This document shows positions 52,195-64,000 of a DNA stretch of 64,000 nt, in pieces. Numbering within the stretch: the stretch's first letter is position 1; every line of letters begins with the position of its first letter. Position numbers and translations under genes: made by a program. The DNA is from an uncultured Dehalococcoidia bacterium (GTDB lineage: Bacteria; Chloroflexota; Dehalococcoidia; Lucifugimonadales; UBA3495). Where the stretch lies: positions 1 to 64,000 of the forward strand of contig CATOSK010000011.1 of assembly GCA_951812535.1 (NCBI GenBank), read 5' to 3'. The notes under the pieces were generated by a model. The model worked only from the letters and a program-made list of their open reading frames with translations. It did not search any database and was not told the DNA's origin.

Positions 52195-53892
52195 CTAGGA
52201 TTCCGAATCCCGGAGGTCGACGACCTTCAGGGTGGTCCGCTCGACCCCATTCCAGTGGTCTACCAGGACGCTGGCGGCAAGGTCTACAACGGAGGGTACA
52301 CTCGGCCAGCGGTCCGCTTGGTTGAAGGCTATGGCGAAGCAACGGTGGCCGTCGCGGTAGACCTGGAGCCTCAAGTGCTGTCCGCTGGCGCCCACCGGAC
52401 GGCTTTCCAGCACCTGCAGTTTTTCCGCCAGGAACACAGGGTCAGGGTTGCCGGCGCCGAAGGGTTCCAATTGCCTGAGCCATCCGACCAGATCAGGTCC
52501 AAGATCTGCGGGGACCAACCGCGCATCTAAATGCAGGACCGGACCCGCATTCGTGGTTTCATCCCCACTCAACCATTCTTCGGCGAGTCCCTGCAGGAGT
52601 TCCCGCAGGGCGGGAAGGTTATCCCGGTGGATGGTGAACCCGGCAGCTTGGGAATGCCCGCCGTAGCGCACCAGGAGACTGGCACAGCGGGAGAATGACT
52701 CTACCAGGTTGAACCCGGGGACGCTGCGCCCACTGGCAACAAGACGGTCCTCTTCCACCTCGGCCATGACGACGGCCGGCCTTCCCCACCTTTCGGCCAG
52801 GCGCCCCGCGACCAGTCCGGCGACCCCTGGAGTAATCACGGGATCGGTGACTACGATGATGGGCGGAACGCCGGACAATGCGTCGAGCTGCCCGACCGCT
52901 GCGCTGAAGCCCCGCTCCGTAAGCCCGCGTCGTTCCAGGTTCAGCTGTTCCAGGCGCTGGGCCAGTAATCCGGCCTCATCAGGGGACGTAGTGGTCAGCA
53001 GCCGGAGACTTTCCTCCGCATGGCTCATCCTTCCGGCGGCATTGAGGCGGGGGGCAATCTGGAAGGATATGGAACCGGCATCCAGCCGGGCCGGGTCTAT
53101 CGCGGCCTGGCGGAACAGGGCCTGGAGCCCGGCGCGGCGGGTGGAAGCCATCTGCTCCAACCCCCTCCTTACCAGGAACCTGTTTTCGTCCAACAGGGGA
53201 ACGAGGTCCGCGATGGTGCCGAGAGCGGCCAGTTCCAGCAGTTCAGGGGGCCAGGGTTGTCCATAGTGCTGGTAAAGTCCCTGGACCATCTTGAAGGCGA
53301 TCCCCGCTCCACACAGGTCGCCAAAGGGATAGCGGCTGCCTGGCATCCGGGGGTTGACGACAGCCACGGCGTTGGGAATGCCGCCGACAGGAGTGTGATG
53401 GTCGGAGATGATGACGTCCATCCCCAGCCCTCGTGCGTGGTCCACCTCGGCGATGGAGGTTACTCCGCAGTCCACGGTGACCAGCAGGCTGATCCCTTGT
53501 TCCGCCAGTTGCTCGATGGCTGGAATGGAGAGGCCGTGGCCTTCCTCGCTGCGGTGAGGCAGATAGGGGACCACCGGCACGCCGAAGCCGGTTAACCCCT
53601 CCTGGATGATGGCGGTACCGGTGATTCCGTCCACGTCGAAGTCGCCGAACACCCCGACGGTCTCACCATCCTCGATGGAGCGGTAGAGGCGGGCCACCGC
53701 CCGGTCCATGCCGCTCAACCCCAGGGGGTTGTGGGGCAGGTGGTGGGGCGGGTCGAGGAATACAGACAGCTCCTCCGGGGTTGTCACGCCGCGCCGGGCG
53801 AGTACGGCGGCAATGGGGGCGGGGATGTCCTCGGCCAAGCGGAGAGGGCCCGTGGGGGGAGGAAGAGCCCAGGTTTTTAAGGGTTGGGGCAT
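52195..53892 (-). CDS. recJ: Single-stranded-DNA-specific exonuclease RecJ
   Basis: The start ATG at 53892 (MPQPLKTWALPPP) is preferred because the 66 residues added by the track start are low-complexity; this gives 565 residues, normal for RecJ. DHH-family motifs are VGVFGDFDVDGITGTAI, TVDCGVTS, VIISDHHTPVG and VNPRMPGSRYPFGDLCGAG; the DHHA1 domain has GGHSQAAGFTI. It degrades single-stranded DNA 5'-3' in RecF-pathway repair. No good ribosome-binding site is visible. Confidence 0.92.
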   Translation of the reverse strand: MPQPLKTWALPPPTGPLRLAEDIPAPIAAVLARRGVTTPEELSVFLDPPHHLPHNPLGLSGMDRAVARLYRSIEDGETVGVFGDFDVDGITGTAIIQEGLTGFGVPVVPYLPHRSEEGHGLSIPAIEQLAEQGISLLVTVDCGVTSIAEVDHARGLGMDVIISDHHTPVGGIPNAVAVVNPRMPGSRYPFGDLCGAGIAFKMVQGLYQHYGQPWPPELLELAALGTIADLVPLLDENRFLVRRGLEQMASTRRAGLQALFRQAAIDPARLDAGSISFQIAPRLNAAGRMSHAEESLRLLTTTSPDEAGLLAQRLEQLNLERRGLTERGFSAAVGQLDALSGVPPIIVVTDPVITPGVAGLVAGRLAERWGRPAVVMAEVEEDRLVASGRSVPGFNLVESFSRCASLLVRYGGHSQAAGFTIHRDNLPALRELLQGLAEEWLSGDETTNAGPVLHLDARLVPADLGPDLVGWLRQLEPFGAGNPDPVFLAEKLQVLESRPVGASGQHLRLQVYRDGHRCFAIAFNQADRWPSVPSVVDLAASVLVDHWNGVERTTLKVVDLRDSES

Positions 53893-53926
53893 TGCGCAAG
53901 CCGGAAGCCAACGGGGCGCGGCCCGC

Positions 53927-54454
53927 TCAGGTCCGGCGCTCGTCGTCCCGATTCGGGCGGTCGACGCTGTAAGGCTGGCCAAACCGGCGGCGTTGTTCCT
54001 GCCGGCGAAGGTTGACATTGGCAACGTGGCGGAGGAGGCGGTTGATGCCGATGTAGCGGAAGTCCTCACCGAAGAGGACATCCCAGGCACCCCATAGTGT
54101 GTACAGGAAAAGGATCAGGGGGACGACGGATAGCCATGCCGGGGTCGCGGCCCCAAGGGCAAAAGGAAACAGGAAGAAGACAATTATCAGGTGGGCGACA
54201 GTGGCCTGAATTCCCTGAAAGGATCCCCAAGCTTTCTGGTGCCGGCGGAACGACCGGGCGATGAGATAGCAAACGATGGGACTGGAAATGTAGCCGAAGG
54301 CCGCCGGCATGCCGAACCACCATCCGCTGAGCAACACTATGGGAAGCCCAATGAGCAGTCCGCTACCGTGGGCAATCGCAGAACCCCGCCTTTCGCCCGG
54401 GGTTATCTCGTCCTCGGGCGGCAGGGTGACAGAAGGAATGTTGCGGGGCTGCAT
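53927..54454 (-). CDS. DUF4870/Tic20-like membrane protein
   Basis: 175 residues. ITPGERRGSAIAHGSGLL and SFRRHQKAWGSFQGIQATVAHLII match the DUF4870 pattern (R-x-x-A-x-x-x-H-x-x-x-L; S-x-x-x-x-x-x-Q). There are three or four membrane helices, then a basic, Arg-rich tail (NLRRQEQRRRFGQP). The function is unknown. The gene lies between fabF and recJ on the same strand with short gaps, so it may be co-transcribed with them. Confidence 0.72.
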   Translation of the reverse strand: MQPRNIPSVTLPPEDEITPGERRGSAIAHGSGLLIGLPIVLLSGWWFGMPAAFGYISSPIVCYLIARSFRRHQKAWGSFQGIQATVAHLIIVFFLFPFALGAATPAWLSVVPLILFLYTLWGAWDVLFGEDFRYIGINRLLRHVANVNLRRQEQRRRFGQPYSVDRPNRDDERRT

Positions 54455-54469
54455 TTCTCGTCCGTCCGA

Positions 54470-55723
54470 TCAGGCTTCCTGTCCCGGTTTGGAGAAGACC
54501 ATGACGGAGTTATGGCCGCCAAACCCGAAGGAGTCGCTGACGCACACGTTGATTTCCCCCTCCCGGGCTGTCCGGGGGATGTAGTCCAGGTCGCACTCGG
54601 CGTCTGCCTCGACGAGGTTGGCGGTGGGCGGCATGACGCCGTTCTCGATGGCCATGACGCAGATGGCGGCTTCTAGTGCGCCGCCGGCACCGAGGAGGTG
54701 CCCGGTCATGGATTTGCTGGAACTGATGGGGACGCGATAGGCGTCGCCGCCCAGTGCCAGCTTGAGGGCCTTGGTCTCCTGCCAGTCGTTGAGGGGAGTC
54801 GAGGTGCCGTGGGCGTTGAGGTAGTCGATGTCGGAAGGTTGGATACCGGCGGACTTCAGCGCCATCTGGACCGCTTTGGCGGCGCTCTGTCCGGTTGGAT
54901 TGGGTTCAGTGAGGTGGTAGGCGTCGGAGGTGGCGCCGTATCCCAGAAGATCGGCCAGCGGAGCAGCGCCCCGTTGGGCAGCGTGTTCCCCGCTTTCCAG
55001 GACCAACACGGCGGCGCCTTCGCTCATCACAAAACCGTCCCGGTCGCGGTCGAAGGGTCGGCTGGCCCGATGGGGGTCCCCGTTGAAGCGGGAGAGGGCC
55101 CTGCAAGAGTTGAACCCGGCGACGGCGATGGGGGTGATGGGAGCTTCGGCCCCTCCGGCAAGGACGACGTCGGCCTGACCGCGCCGTATCATTTCCCAAC
55201 CCTGGCCGAGGGCGTCGGCGCCGCTGGAGCAGGAGGACACTACGCAGTAGTTGGCGCCCATCGCTCCCATGGCCATGGACACCTGGGCCGAAGCCATGTC
55301 TCCCAGCATCATCGGGATCAGGAAGGGCGTCACCCGGCGGGGACCGCGATCGCTGAGGACCTGGTACTGTTGGGAGAGGGTGACGATGCCGCCGATGCCG
55401 CTGCCCACGATTACGCCGGTTCGGTAGGGGTCGAGGGACTGGATATCCAGGGAGGCGCTGCGGCAGGCTTCTTGAGCGGCGGCCACCGCGAACTGGGCGA
55501 ACCGGTCCATGCGGCGGGCGTCCTTGCGGTCCATGTAGTTTTCTGGAACGAACCCCTTGACTTCCCCCGCGAAGCGGGTCTCGAAGCCCTCGGTGTCGAA
55601 GGAAGTGATGTAGTCGATTCCCGAATGGCCCTGGGCCAATTCGGTCCAGGTATCCGGTGCGGACAACCCCAACGGGCTGACCGCGCCAATGCCGGTGATG
55701 ACTACTCTGCCTCCGCCACCCAT
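54470..55723 (-). CDS. fabF: Beta-ketoacyl-ACP synthase II
   Basis: 417 residues with RVVITGIGAVSPLG at the start. Catalytic Cys165 lies in VVSSCSSGADALG, the first His in YLNAHGTSTPLND and the second in SSKSMTGHLLGAGGALEA, with the Lys in SSKS; the active-site set is complete. It condenses malonyl-ACP with acyl-ACP during fatty acid elongation. There is no ACP gene next to it. It is followed at a short distance by the DUF4870 protein. Confidence 0.94.
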   Translation of the reverse strand: MGGGGRVVITGIGAVSPLGLSAPDTWTELAQGHSGIDYITSFDTEGFETRFAGEVKGFVPENYMDRKDARRMDRFAQFAVAAAQEACRSASLDIQSLDPYRTGVIVGSGIGGIVTLSQQYQVLSDRGPRRVTPFLIPMMLGDMASAQVSMAMGAMGANYCVVSSCSSGADALGQGWEMIRRGQADVVLAGGAEAPITPIAVAGFNSCRALSRFNGDPHRASRPFDRDRDGFVMSEGAAVLVLESGEHAAQRGAAPLADLLGYGATSDAYHLTEPNPTGQSAAKAVQMALKSAGIQPSDIDYLNAHGTSTPLNDWQETKALKLALGGDAYRVPISSSKSMTGHLLGAGGALEAAICVMAIENGVMPPTANLVEADAECDLDYIPRTAREGEINVCVSDSFGFGGHNSVMVFSKPGQEA

Positions 55724-55751
55724 GTCTGCCGTCTTTCCGGCTGCTTCCGCT

Positions 55752-57551
55752 CTATTCTTTGGCCGGGTTGCGCTGCCGGGATTCGGCGACCACGTTGTTC
55801 AGCATCTCGGTCAATTCGCTGATTCGGGCCGAAACGCTGGCGGCCAGGTCAGCCCTCCCCTGGGCTACCGGGTCGGACAGGTGCTGGAGGGACTCGGTGA
55901 TTTCGTTGATTCGGGTGGATACGGTCTCGGCCAGTTCCCGGCGGGTGTTGGCGAGCGGTTGGGACACGGCGCGGAGAGTGTCGGCCAACTCCTCGAGATG
56001 CTGGGAAAGGTTATCTCCAATATCCTTCCCGGCCAGCGCAACGGGGTCGGACCAGCTGCGGATGACGTCGCTGGCTTCACCGATGCGCGAGTTGATGCTG
56101 TCTCCTAGGTCCCTGCTGCTGGCCGCCAGCCGCAGGCGGTAGGACCGGAGCATGCGGAAGATGCGTCCGTACAGGGAGTCGATGGACGTCAAACGGGCCG
56201 AGTAGCGGTCGAACAGTTCCTGGCTTTCCTGCATGGTCCAGCGCTCGTCGTAATGGACTAACTGCCGGCCAGTGTACAGGTGGTAGGGCCGCATCTCTCC
56301 TTCCTGGAGGAGTTCGCCATTCTCGTTGAGGGGGGTGAGATCAGTCCAGTTGGAGGTCGCGGGCAGGGGAGTGAGCAGGTTGGCCGTCTGGTACTTGCTG
56401 TACTCGGTCACCCAGTCGGCCAGGTTCATGATGGTCTCCTCGGTGTCATAGGGCAGACCGATGATGGTCATTGCGACGACCGAGAAGTCCATGTCGTTCA
56501 GGATTTTGAGGCACCGTTCCATCTGGCCCGGTTCCTGGCGCTTGTTGACGGCCTTGAGGCTCTCGGCGTTGTTGGACTCGATGCCAAGATAGAGCATCCG
56601 GATGTTGGCTTCGAACATGGCGTTGGCCAGTTCCGGGTCCTCGCCTATCTCGGCCCGGGCCTGGCAGATCATGTACATGTCGTCGGTGTGGCCCTTCCAG
56701 TTCTTGAGCCGTTCCAGCCGCTCGTTGCGGTACTTTACGGCCCGCAGCGGGGGTGGGTGGAGGTCGTCGGAAATGAATACGTTGAACTTGCCGTTGCGTG
56801 AAGTGTGAATGAGTCCGTCGGAGGCAAGTTCTCGCAACTGCTGGAGGCGCTTGATTTCGGTGTCACGCTTGATGAGACGATAGCCAAGGAACTGCTGGAT
56901 CACCTGGCAGTAGGTGCATTTTTCGGTGCAGCCCCGGACAGTTTCCAGCACAGCTCCGGCCATGGGATACTCGGGGCTGAGGCCCTTGATGGACCGGAAG
57001 TCGGGCAACTCGACGAAGTCGGGGTCCACCAGTCCCACCCGGCGGGTCTGGATGACGTGTCCGTCGCGCATATAGCTGATGCCCGGCACTTTTTCCAGAT
57101 AGGAGTCAAGCAACGGGGACTTGCCATAGTCGATCATCAGGTCGCACAGGGAACCGATGATGTCCTCGCCCTCCCGGTTGACGATGACGTCGAACCGGCC
57201 CATGGTGATGGCCTCTTCGGGGAGAGGACTCATCTGCGGGCCGCCGCCGATGGTAATGATCTCGGGGTGGAACTGCTTTGCGAGGCGGGCGATCTGGTAG
57301 GCCCGGGGAGCCTCGTTGATGAGGGCGGTGACCAGGAGGATGTCCACCCCTTCCAGGTCCTTGTTGGGGTCCAAGAGGCCGCAGCGGTCTTCGAACCAGA
57401 TCTCCCGCTCGTAGCGGTAGGGACCCTGCCACTGTTCCAGCGCGCCCGACAGGAACAGGACCCCCTGGCGGGGTATGGCGATGTATTCGAAGTTTCCGCC
57501 TGCAGAGGCGGGCTGAACCATGACTACGCGCTTGGTCCTGGTGATGGTCAT
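55752..57551 (-). CDS. B12-binding-type radical SAM protein with C-terminal helical tail
   Basis: The ATG at 57551 follows AGGAGGTCAGCCGAA, giving 599 residues. Residues about 1-140 form a cobalamin-binding-like Rossmann domain (LVTALINEAPRAYQIARLAKQFHPEIITIGGGPQMSP) without the DxHxxG base-off motif. The radical SAM cluster is C208-T-E-K-C212-T-Y-C215, followed by LYLGIESNNAESLKAVNKRQE and VAMTIIGLPYDTEETI. From about residue 500 the protein is a long amphipathic helical region with repeated 35-40-residue blocks (SDPVALAGKDIGDNLSQHL; SDPVAQGRADLAASVSARI). Such tails are not usual in this enzyme class. The reaction is unknown. Confidence 0.82.
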   Translation of the reverse strand: MTITRTKRVVMVQPASAGGNFEYIAIPRQGVLFLSGALEQWQGPYRYEREIWFEDRCGLLDPNKDLEGVDILLVTALINEAPRAYQIARLAKQFHPEIITIGGGPQMSPLPEEAITMGRFDVIVNREGEDIIGSLCDLMIDYGKSPLLDSYLEKVPGISYMRDGHVIQTRRVGLVDPDFVELPDFRSIKGLSPEYPMAGAVLETVRGCTEKCTYCQVIQQFLGYRLIKRDTEIKRLQQLRELASDGLIHTSRNGKFNVFISDDLHPPPLRAVKYRNERLERLKNWKGHTDDMYMICQARAEIGEDPELANAMFEANIRMLYLGIESNNAESLKAVNKRQEPGQMERCLKILNDMDFSVVAMTIIGLPYDTEETIMNLADWVTEYSKYQTANLLTPLPATSNWTDLTPLNENGELLQEGEMRPYHLYTGRQLVHYDERWTMQESQELFDRYSARLTSIDSLYGRIFRMLRSYRLRLAASSRDLGDSINSRIGEASDVIRSWSDPVALAGKDIGDNLSQHLEELADTLRAVSQPLANTRRELAETVSTRINEITESLQHLSDPVAQGRADLAASVSARISELTEMLNNVVAESRQRNPAKE

Positions 57552-57987
57552 TTCGGCTGACCTCCTAGTTGTCCCCTGGGAGTCCCCGGACACTTGGGCG
57601 TGGCTATTATACACTACCGGGTTGCGGCAACGATACAAAGTGATGCGTAACTCGGGCGCCTCTAATTTGCGGGGCCACTGAGGGCGGCTACCAGTGCTTT
57701 CACGTCAAGGGTGATCGTTTGCGGGAAGACCGTCAGGTGCTGGGGCGCTATGACAGTGGAGCGGTATGGAGTCTGCCGAGCAACGGACCCCTGGCCCTGC
57801 TCCGTGGAGAATGCCAAATGCGGCGCAACAATGGACCACTGGCTGGCCGCTCCCAACGCCTCCGCCCTGCTCCTCCGCCACCCTCCCATCCAATCAACGG
57901 ACTTTCAACGGACTTTGAACCGGCTCTGGGGAGAGTGGGCCAGACCTTGTGCTATGATTAGGACAATTGAGCAAAAGGCGTCGTGGA
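57552..57987. other. Intergenic region between the radical SAM gene and the HEPN gene
   Basis: Mostly featureless. A minus-strand ORF ending near 57662 (TVFPQTITLDVKALVAALSG) has weak coding character only. TGCTATGAT near 57950 resembles an extended -10 for the HEPN gene, and a repeated caacggactttcaacggacttt sequence lies at about 57895. Confidence 0.4.
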
Positions 57988-58545
57988 ATGACCTTGCCCT
58001 TGAACACCACTCCCGGCCCTTCCCCCGACGAAGAGTCGGCGCGCAGCATCGAAATCGCCCGCCACCTCCTCCGCCAGGCCGGAGAGGAACTGGACCGCCA
58101 GGACCTCCTCCAAGCCTCGGAAAAAGTTTGGGGGGCGGCAGCCCACGCCGTCAAGGCAGTCGCCGAAAAGCGGCGCTGGTTCAACGACGCCGACTGGAAA
58201 CTGGCAAGAATAGCCACCGTCATTGCAACGGAACAGGGCGACAGGGATATATCGGCTTACTATCGTTCCGTCAGGGAAGCCCATTACAACTTCTATCACC
58301 ACGAATTAAACTGGCTGCAAGTGCAGGAAGTGATCAATGATGCGGCATCGTTGATCGGCAAGCTGGAAGAGGTTTTGGATAACAGCGACGTTCCCGCTCG
58401 CCACGTTAGCGTCGCACTGGACCAAGAAATCCGTCGGCTTGAACAACCGACTAGCGCCCTCGACCGCCAGCGGTTGCAGCAGGGAAGGCCACCGATGGAC
58501 CGGCGGCCCCCGGTCGAACCCGAGTCCGCTGATATCGAAGACTAG
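57988..58545 (+). CDS. PaREP1/HEPN-superfamily protein
   Basis: The ATG at 57988 has AAAAGG at good spacing, giving about 185 residues (TTG at 57967 is an alternative). The core [40 protein letters not shown], with later [19 protein letters not shown], fits the helical PaREP1-type HEPN domain. The classic catalytic R-x4-6-H of toxic HEPN RNases is not obvious. The C-terminal 40 residues are charged and disordered. No partner nucleotidyltransferase gene is adjacent. It lies 62 bp before copA. Confidence 0.68.
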   Translation: MTLPLNTTPGPSPDEESARSIEIARHLLRQAGEELDRQDLLQASEKVWGAAAHAVKAVAEKRRWFNDADWKLARIATVIATEQGDRDISAYYRSVREAHYNFYHHELNWLQVQEVINDAASLIGKLEEVLDNSDVPARHVSVALDQEIRRLEQPTSALDRQRLQQGRPPMDRRPPVEPESADIED

Positions 58546-58607
58546 CCCCCGGCTCCACCGGCCAACATCCCGCCCTAACTTGGACACCTCCACCGCCAAC
58601 TTCCCAC

Positions 58608-61190
58608 ATGTCTACCGACACAACATCGGCACCGGACGGCGGGGGCGGGTCACGCGAAAATTCCAGGCGTGACACCCGCCAACTCGTCCTGCCCATAAAG
58701 GGAATGACCTGCGCGGCTTGCGTCTCCCACGTGGAACACGCTCTGGCGGACGCCCCCGGCGTGACCGCTGTTTCGGTCAACCTCGCCACCAACTCGGCTT
58801 CGGTGTCTCTGGATGAAAAGGCAGCCTCTGGGGGCGTCGACATCGGTGCCCTCAGTGCTGCCGTCTACGATGCCGGATACAGCATCCCCACCGGCCGGAC
58901 GAATCTCGACGTCGGAGGGATGACCTGCGCCGCCTGCGTCTCCCACGTCGAACACGCCCTCAACCGGGTCAGCGGCGTCACATCCGTCTCGGTGAATCTT
59001 GCCACCGCCCGCGCCACCGTGGAGCACGTCCCCGGTCTGCCCGAGCTGTCCGACTTCCGCGAGGCCCTCGAGGACGCGGGCTACCGCCTGGAATCGTCGG
59101 AGGGCGGACCCGGATCAACCGGCGAACTGGACCGTTGGGCCCGGGTGGAAGAGGTCCGGTCCCTGCGTACCCGTTTCCTCTTCTCCGCCGCGGGCGGTCT
59201 TGTCCTCCTGGCCGGCACTATGGAGCTGTTGCCCTGGGTCCCCTCCTTGATGGAGCTGGCGTTCTACCCCTTCCTGCTCTGGGGCCTCGCCACCGTCATT
59301 CAATTCTGGGCGGGATGGCCCTTCTACGTCTCCGGTATCAGCGCCCTCCGCCACGGCGCCGCCAACATGCACACCCTCATCGCCCTGGGAACGTCGGTTG
59401 CCTACGGGTACAGCGCCGCCGTGGTGGTGATGACTTCCATGGCCCCGCGGCTGCTGGAAGGACTCGGCGTCGGCGCCCACTACTTCTTCGACACCTCCGC
59501 CATCATCATCGCCCTCATACTCCTTGGCCGTTACCTTGAGGCCCGTGCCGCCGGGCAGACCACCGAGGCCATCCGCCGCCTCGTCGGAATGCAGCCCGTG
59601 ACGGCGCGGGTCATCCGGGATGGAAACGAAGTGGAGGTCTCCGTCGACGCCGTGCAGTTGGAAGACTTGGTGGTGGTTCGGCCCGGCGAAAAACTCCCCG
59701 TGGACGGAGAAGTAGTGGATGGAGCGTCCGCTATTGACGAGTCCATGCTCACTGGCGAAAGCATCCCCGTTGACAAAGCCCCGGGCGCTGCCGTCTACGG
59801 GGCAACCATCAACGGCACCGGTGCCCTCGCCTACCGGGCAACGCAGGTGGGCCAGGACACGGTCCTCTCCCGCATCATCCGCCTCGTCGAGGAAGCCCAA
59901 GCCTCCAGGGCCCCCATCCAACGCTTGGCGGATGCCGTTTCCGCGTGGTTCGTCCCGGCCATCATCGCCATCGCGCTGGCCGCCTTCTTCTTCTGGCTCA
60001 TCCTCGGACCGCCTCCCGCCTTCACTCTCGCCGTCCTGGTGTCCGTGGCGGTGCTGATAATCGCCTGCCCCTGCGCCCTCGGACTGGCTACCCCCACCGC
60101 CGTCATCGTCGGCACCGGCAAGGGCGCCGAGTATGGAGTGCTGGTCCGCAGCGCCCAGGCCCTCGAGACCGGCCACCGGGTGAACGTCGTGGCGTTGGAC
60201 AAGACCGGCACCCTCACCACCGGACAACCCGCCGTCACCGACGTGATTGTCCTCGGCGGCGACGAAGCCGGACTGCTCCGGCTGGCCGCTTCCGCCGAAT
60301 ACGGCTCGGAACACCCCCTGGGACAGGCCATCGTCCGCGAAGCCCAGGCCCGGGGATCGGAATTTGCGGGAAACTGGAAACCTTCCGCCTTCGAAGCCCG
60401 CCCCGGCCTCGGCATCCAGGCCACCGTTGATGGGGGATCCGTGCTTCTCGGAAACCGCTCGTTGATGGTCTCCCAGGGAATCGATCCCTCCGGCTGGGAC
60501 GACACACTGGACCGTCTCTCCGAGGCGGGCAAAACCCCGGTCCTGGTCGCCTCGGATGGAGAGGTCCGCGGCGTAGTGGCCCTGGCCGACCCGGTCAAGG
60601 AATCGTCTAGGGGGACTGTGTCCGCCCTCCGCCGGCGCGGCATCGAAGTGGTCATGCTCACGGGAGACAACCCCCGCACGGCCCATGCCATTGCCGGCGA
60701 GTTGGGAATCGGCCAAGTCGAAGCCGGGCTCCTGCCCCAGGACAAGGTCTCCGTTATCCGCCGGCTCCAGTCCGAAGGACGGGTCGTCGCCATGGTCGGA
60801 GACGGGATCAACGACGCGCCATCCCTGGTCCAGGCCGACGTCAGCCTAGCCATGGGCACCGGCGCCGACGTGGCCATGGAGTCGGCGGACATTACCTTGA
60901 TGCGGGGAGACATCGGCGCGGTGGTCACGGCCCTCGACCTCAGCCGCCGCACTATCCGCGCCATCAAGCAGAACCTTTTCTGGGCCTTCTTCTACAACAT
61001 CCTGTTGATACCCGTCGCGGCGGGAGCCCTGTACCCGGTGTTCTTTTACCTGGGCGGAGTGCCGGAAAGCATGGGGTTTTTCTTCGGGCAGCACGGTTTC
61101 CTCAACCCCATGTTGGCCGCGTTGGCCATGGCATTCAGCTCCGTTACCGTGGTGACCAACTCCCTGCGGCTGAAGCGGGGTAATCTGTAG
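58608..61190 (+). CDS. copA: Copper-exporting P1B-type ATPase CopA
   Basis: 860 residues. Two N-terminal heavy-metal-associated domains each with GMTCAAC (Cys35/38 and Cys107/110); eight membrane helices; the translocation motif [13 protein letters not shown]; actuator TGES, phosphorylation DKTGTLTTG, nucleotide-binding HPLGQAI and hinge GDGINDAP. This is a Cu(I)-exporting pump in the cytoplasmic membrane. The start ATG lacks an obvious ribosome-binding site. It is convergent with the small membrane protein and secA. Confidence 0.95.
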   Translation: MSTDTTSAPDGGGGSRENSRRDTRQLVLPIKGMTCAACVSHVEHALADAPGVTAVSVNLATNSASVSLDEKAASGGVDIGALSAAVYDAGYSIPTGRTNLDVGGMTCAACVSHVEHALNRVSGVTSVSVNLATARATVEHVPGLPELSDFREALEDAGYRLESSEGGPGSTGELDRWARVEEVRSLRTRFLFSAAGGLVLLAGTMELLPWVPSLMELAFYPFLLWGLATVIQFWAGWPFYVSGISALRHGAANMHTLIALGTSVAYGYSAAVVVMTSMAPRLLEGLGVGAHYFFDTSAIIIALILLGRYLEARAAGQTTEAIRRLVGMQPVTARVIRDGNEVEVSVDAVQLEDLVVVRPGEKLPVDGEVVDGASAIDESMLTGESIPVDKAPGAAVYGATINGTGALAYRATQVGQDTVLSRIIRLVEEAQASRAPIQRLADAVSAWFVPAIIAIALAAFFFWLILGPPPAFTLAVLVSVAVLIIACPCALGLATPTAVIVGTGKGAEYGVLVRSAQALETGHRVNVVALDKTGTLTTGQPAVTDVIVLGGDEAGLLRLAASAEYGSEHPLGQAIVREAQARGSEFAGNWKPSAFEARPGLGIQATVDGGSVLLGNRSLMVSQGIDPSGWDDTLDRLSEAGKTPVLVASDGEVRGVVALADPVKESSRGTVSALRRRGIEVVMLTGDNPRTAHAIAGELGIGQVEAGLLPQDKVSVIRRLQSEGRVVAMVGDGINDAPSLVQADVSLAMGTGADVAMESADITLMRGDIGAVVTALDLSRRTIRAIKQNLFWAFFYNILLIPVAAGALYPVFFYLGGVPESMGFFFGQHGFLNPMLAALAMAFSSVTVVTNSLRLKRGNL

Positions 61191-61209
61191 CGGAGGGTAG
61201 CCCCTGCCG

Positions 61210-61434
61210 TTACCCCCTCGCCTTGCTGGACGCGCTCAATATCCACACCAGGTTGCCCACGCCAATAGCCCCCGCCGCTATCCACAGGATCGACCCGGCG
61301 GTTGGGCCGCTCAACGTCACCCCAGCCACCGTAACCCCCGGCCATGCCAAGCCGATACCCAGCCCCAGGTAGAACACCACGATGGCCACCAGGAACAAGA
61401 GTATGTGAAGGGACACCCGGAGTGCCACGCCCAT
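61210..61434 (-). CDS. Small two-helix membrane protein
   Basis: The ATG at 61434 is the likely start (74 residues, GAGG nine bases upstream); the longer track start is shadow sequence from secA. Two membrane helices (LRVSLHILLFLVAIVVFYLGLGIGL and AGSILWIAAGAIGVGNLVWIL) are joined by a short loop. I do not recognise the family. It lies 55 bp downstream of secA on the same strand. Confidence 0.55.
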   Translation of the reverse strand: MGVALRVSLHILLFLVAIVVFYLGLGIGLAWPGVTVAGVTLSGPTAGSILWIAAGAIGVGNLVWILSASSKARG

Positions 61435-61489
61435 GGGAAACCAGCCTCGCCTTAACGAATTGAAGTTAGGAGAAGAATTCCCTCCCCGG

Positions 61490-64000
<2,511 letters not shown>

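Overview
This is a 64 kb, GC-rich, densely coded bacterial fragment. RBS-preceded GTG and TTG starts are common, TGA, TAA and TAG all serve as stops, and no rRNA or tRNA gene was seen. Gene content (two-HMA CopA, lone SecA, RsmA-IspE and Lgt, a CobN/ChlID cobaltochelatase operon under a cobalamin riboswitch with CbtBA, many TPP, GMC, HpcH/HpaI and PrpD catabolic enzymes, and a GAF protein of the type common in Chloroflexota) fits a marine or host-associated Chloroflexota, perhaps SAR202/Dehalococcoidia-like. That placement is inference from gene style and has not been tested by phylogeny.

Layout. 0-7.3 kb: end of a lactonase-like propeller gene; two tandem acetylxylan-esterase-type hydrolases, one without its catalytic residues; a His-rich metal locus (79-aa HCH-repeat protein plus a CDF exporter with a long His tail); a GMC oxidoreductase; a lone STAS protein. 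7.5-15.5 kb: a co-directional catabolic cluster (two TPP enzymes, alpha/beta hydrolase, ClpS, HpcH/HpaI aldolase, NHL propeller, MmgE/PrpD). 15.5-19.1 kb, minus strand: NIPSNAP protein, a DsbA/FrnE-type oxidoreductase whose CxxC appears to be UxxC (in-frame TGA with a SECIS-like hairpin), SRAP/YedK, Gfo/Idh/MocA and GNAT proteins. 19.1-20.4 kb: a complete ISAs1-type element with perfect 21-bp ends and a target duplication; its transposase is split at an A AAA AAG heptamer. 20.4-29.1 kb: B12 operon made of promoter, cobalamin riboswitch, terminator, cbiE, cobN, a HutX-like gene, cbtB, cbtA and a ChlI-ChlD fusion. 29.3-33.1 kb: two-component system next to a repeat-rich lipoprotein.

33.1-48.4 kb is a decaying, mobile-element-rich zone. 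It holds a truncated DUF3352 gene with an in-frame amber, IS3 and IS701 remnants, a nuclease-helicase chimera carrying at least three lesions, a giant frameshifted surface protein with a 1-kb internal duplication, a broken GAF gene, an intact DEDD exonuclease and a dispersed REP-containing repeat. 49.4-64 kb returns to housekeeping: rsmA, ispE, lgt, recJ, fabF, a radical SAM/B12-binding protein with an unusual helical tail, a HEPN/PaREP1 protein, copA and secA (cut by the window edge).

The strongest unusual signals are the probable selenocysteine DsbA-like protein, the HutX-like gene inside the cobalt/B12 operon, the IS placed just upstream of the B12 promoter, and the dead/live esterase pair.
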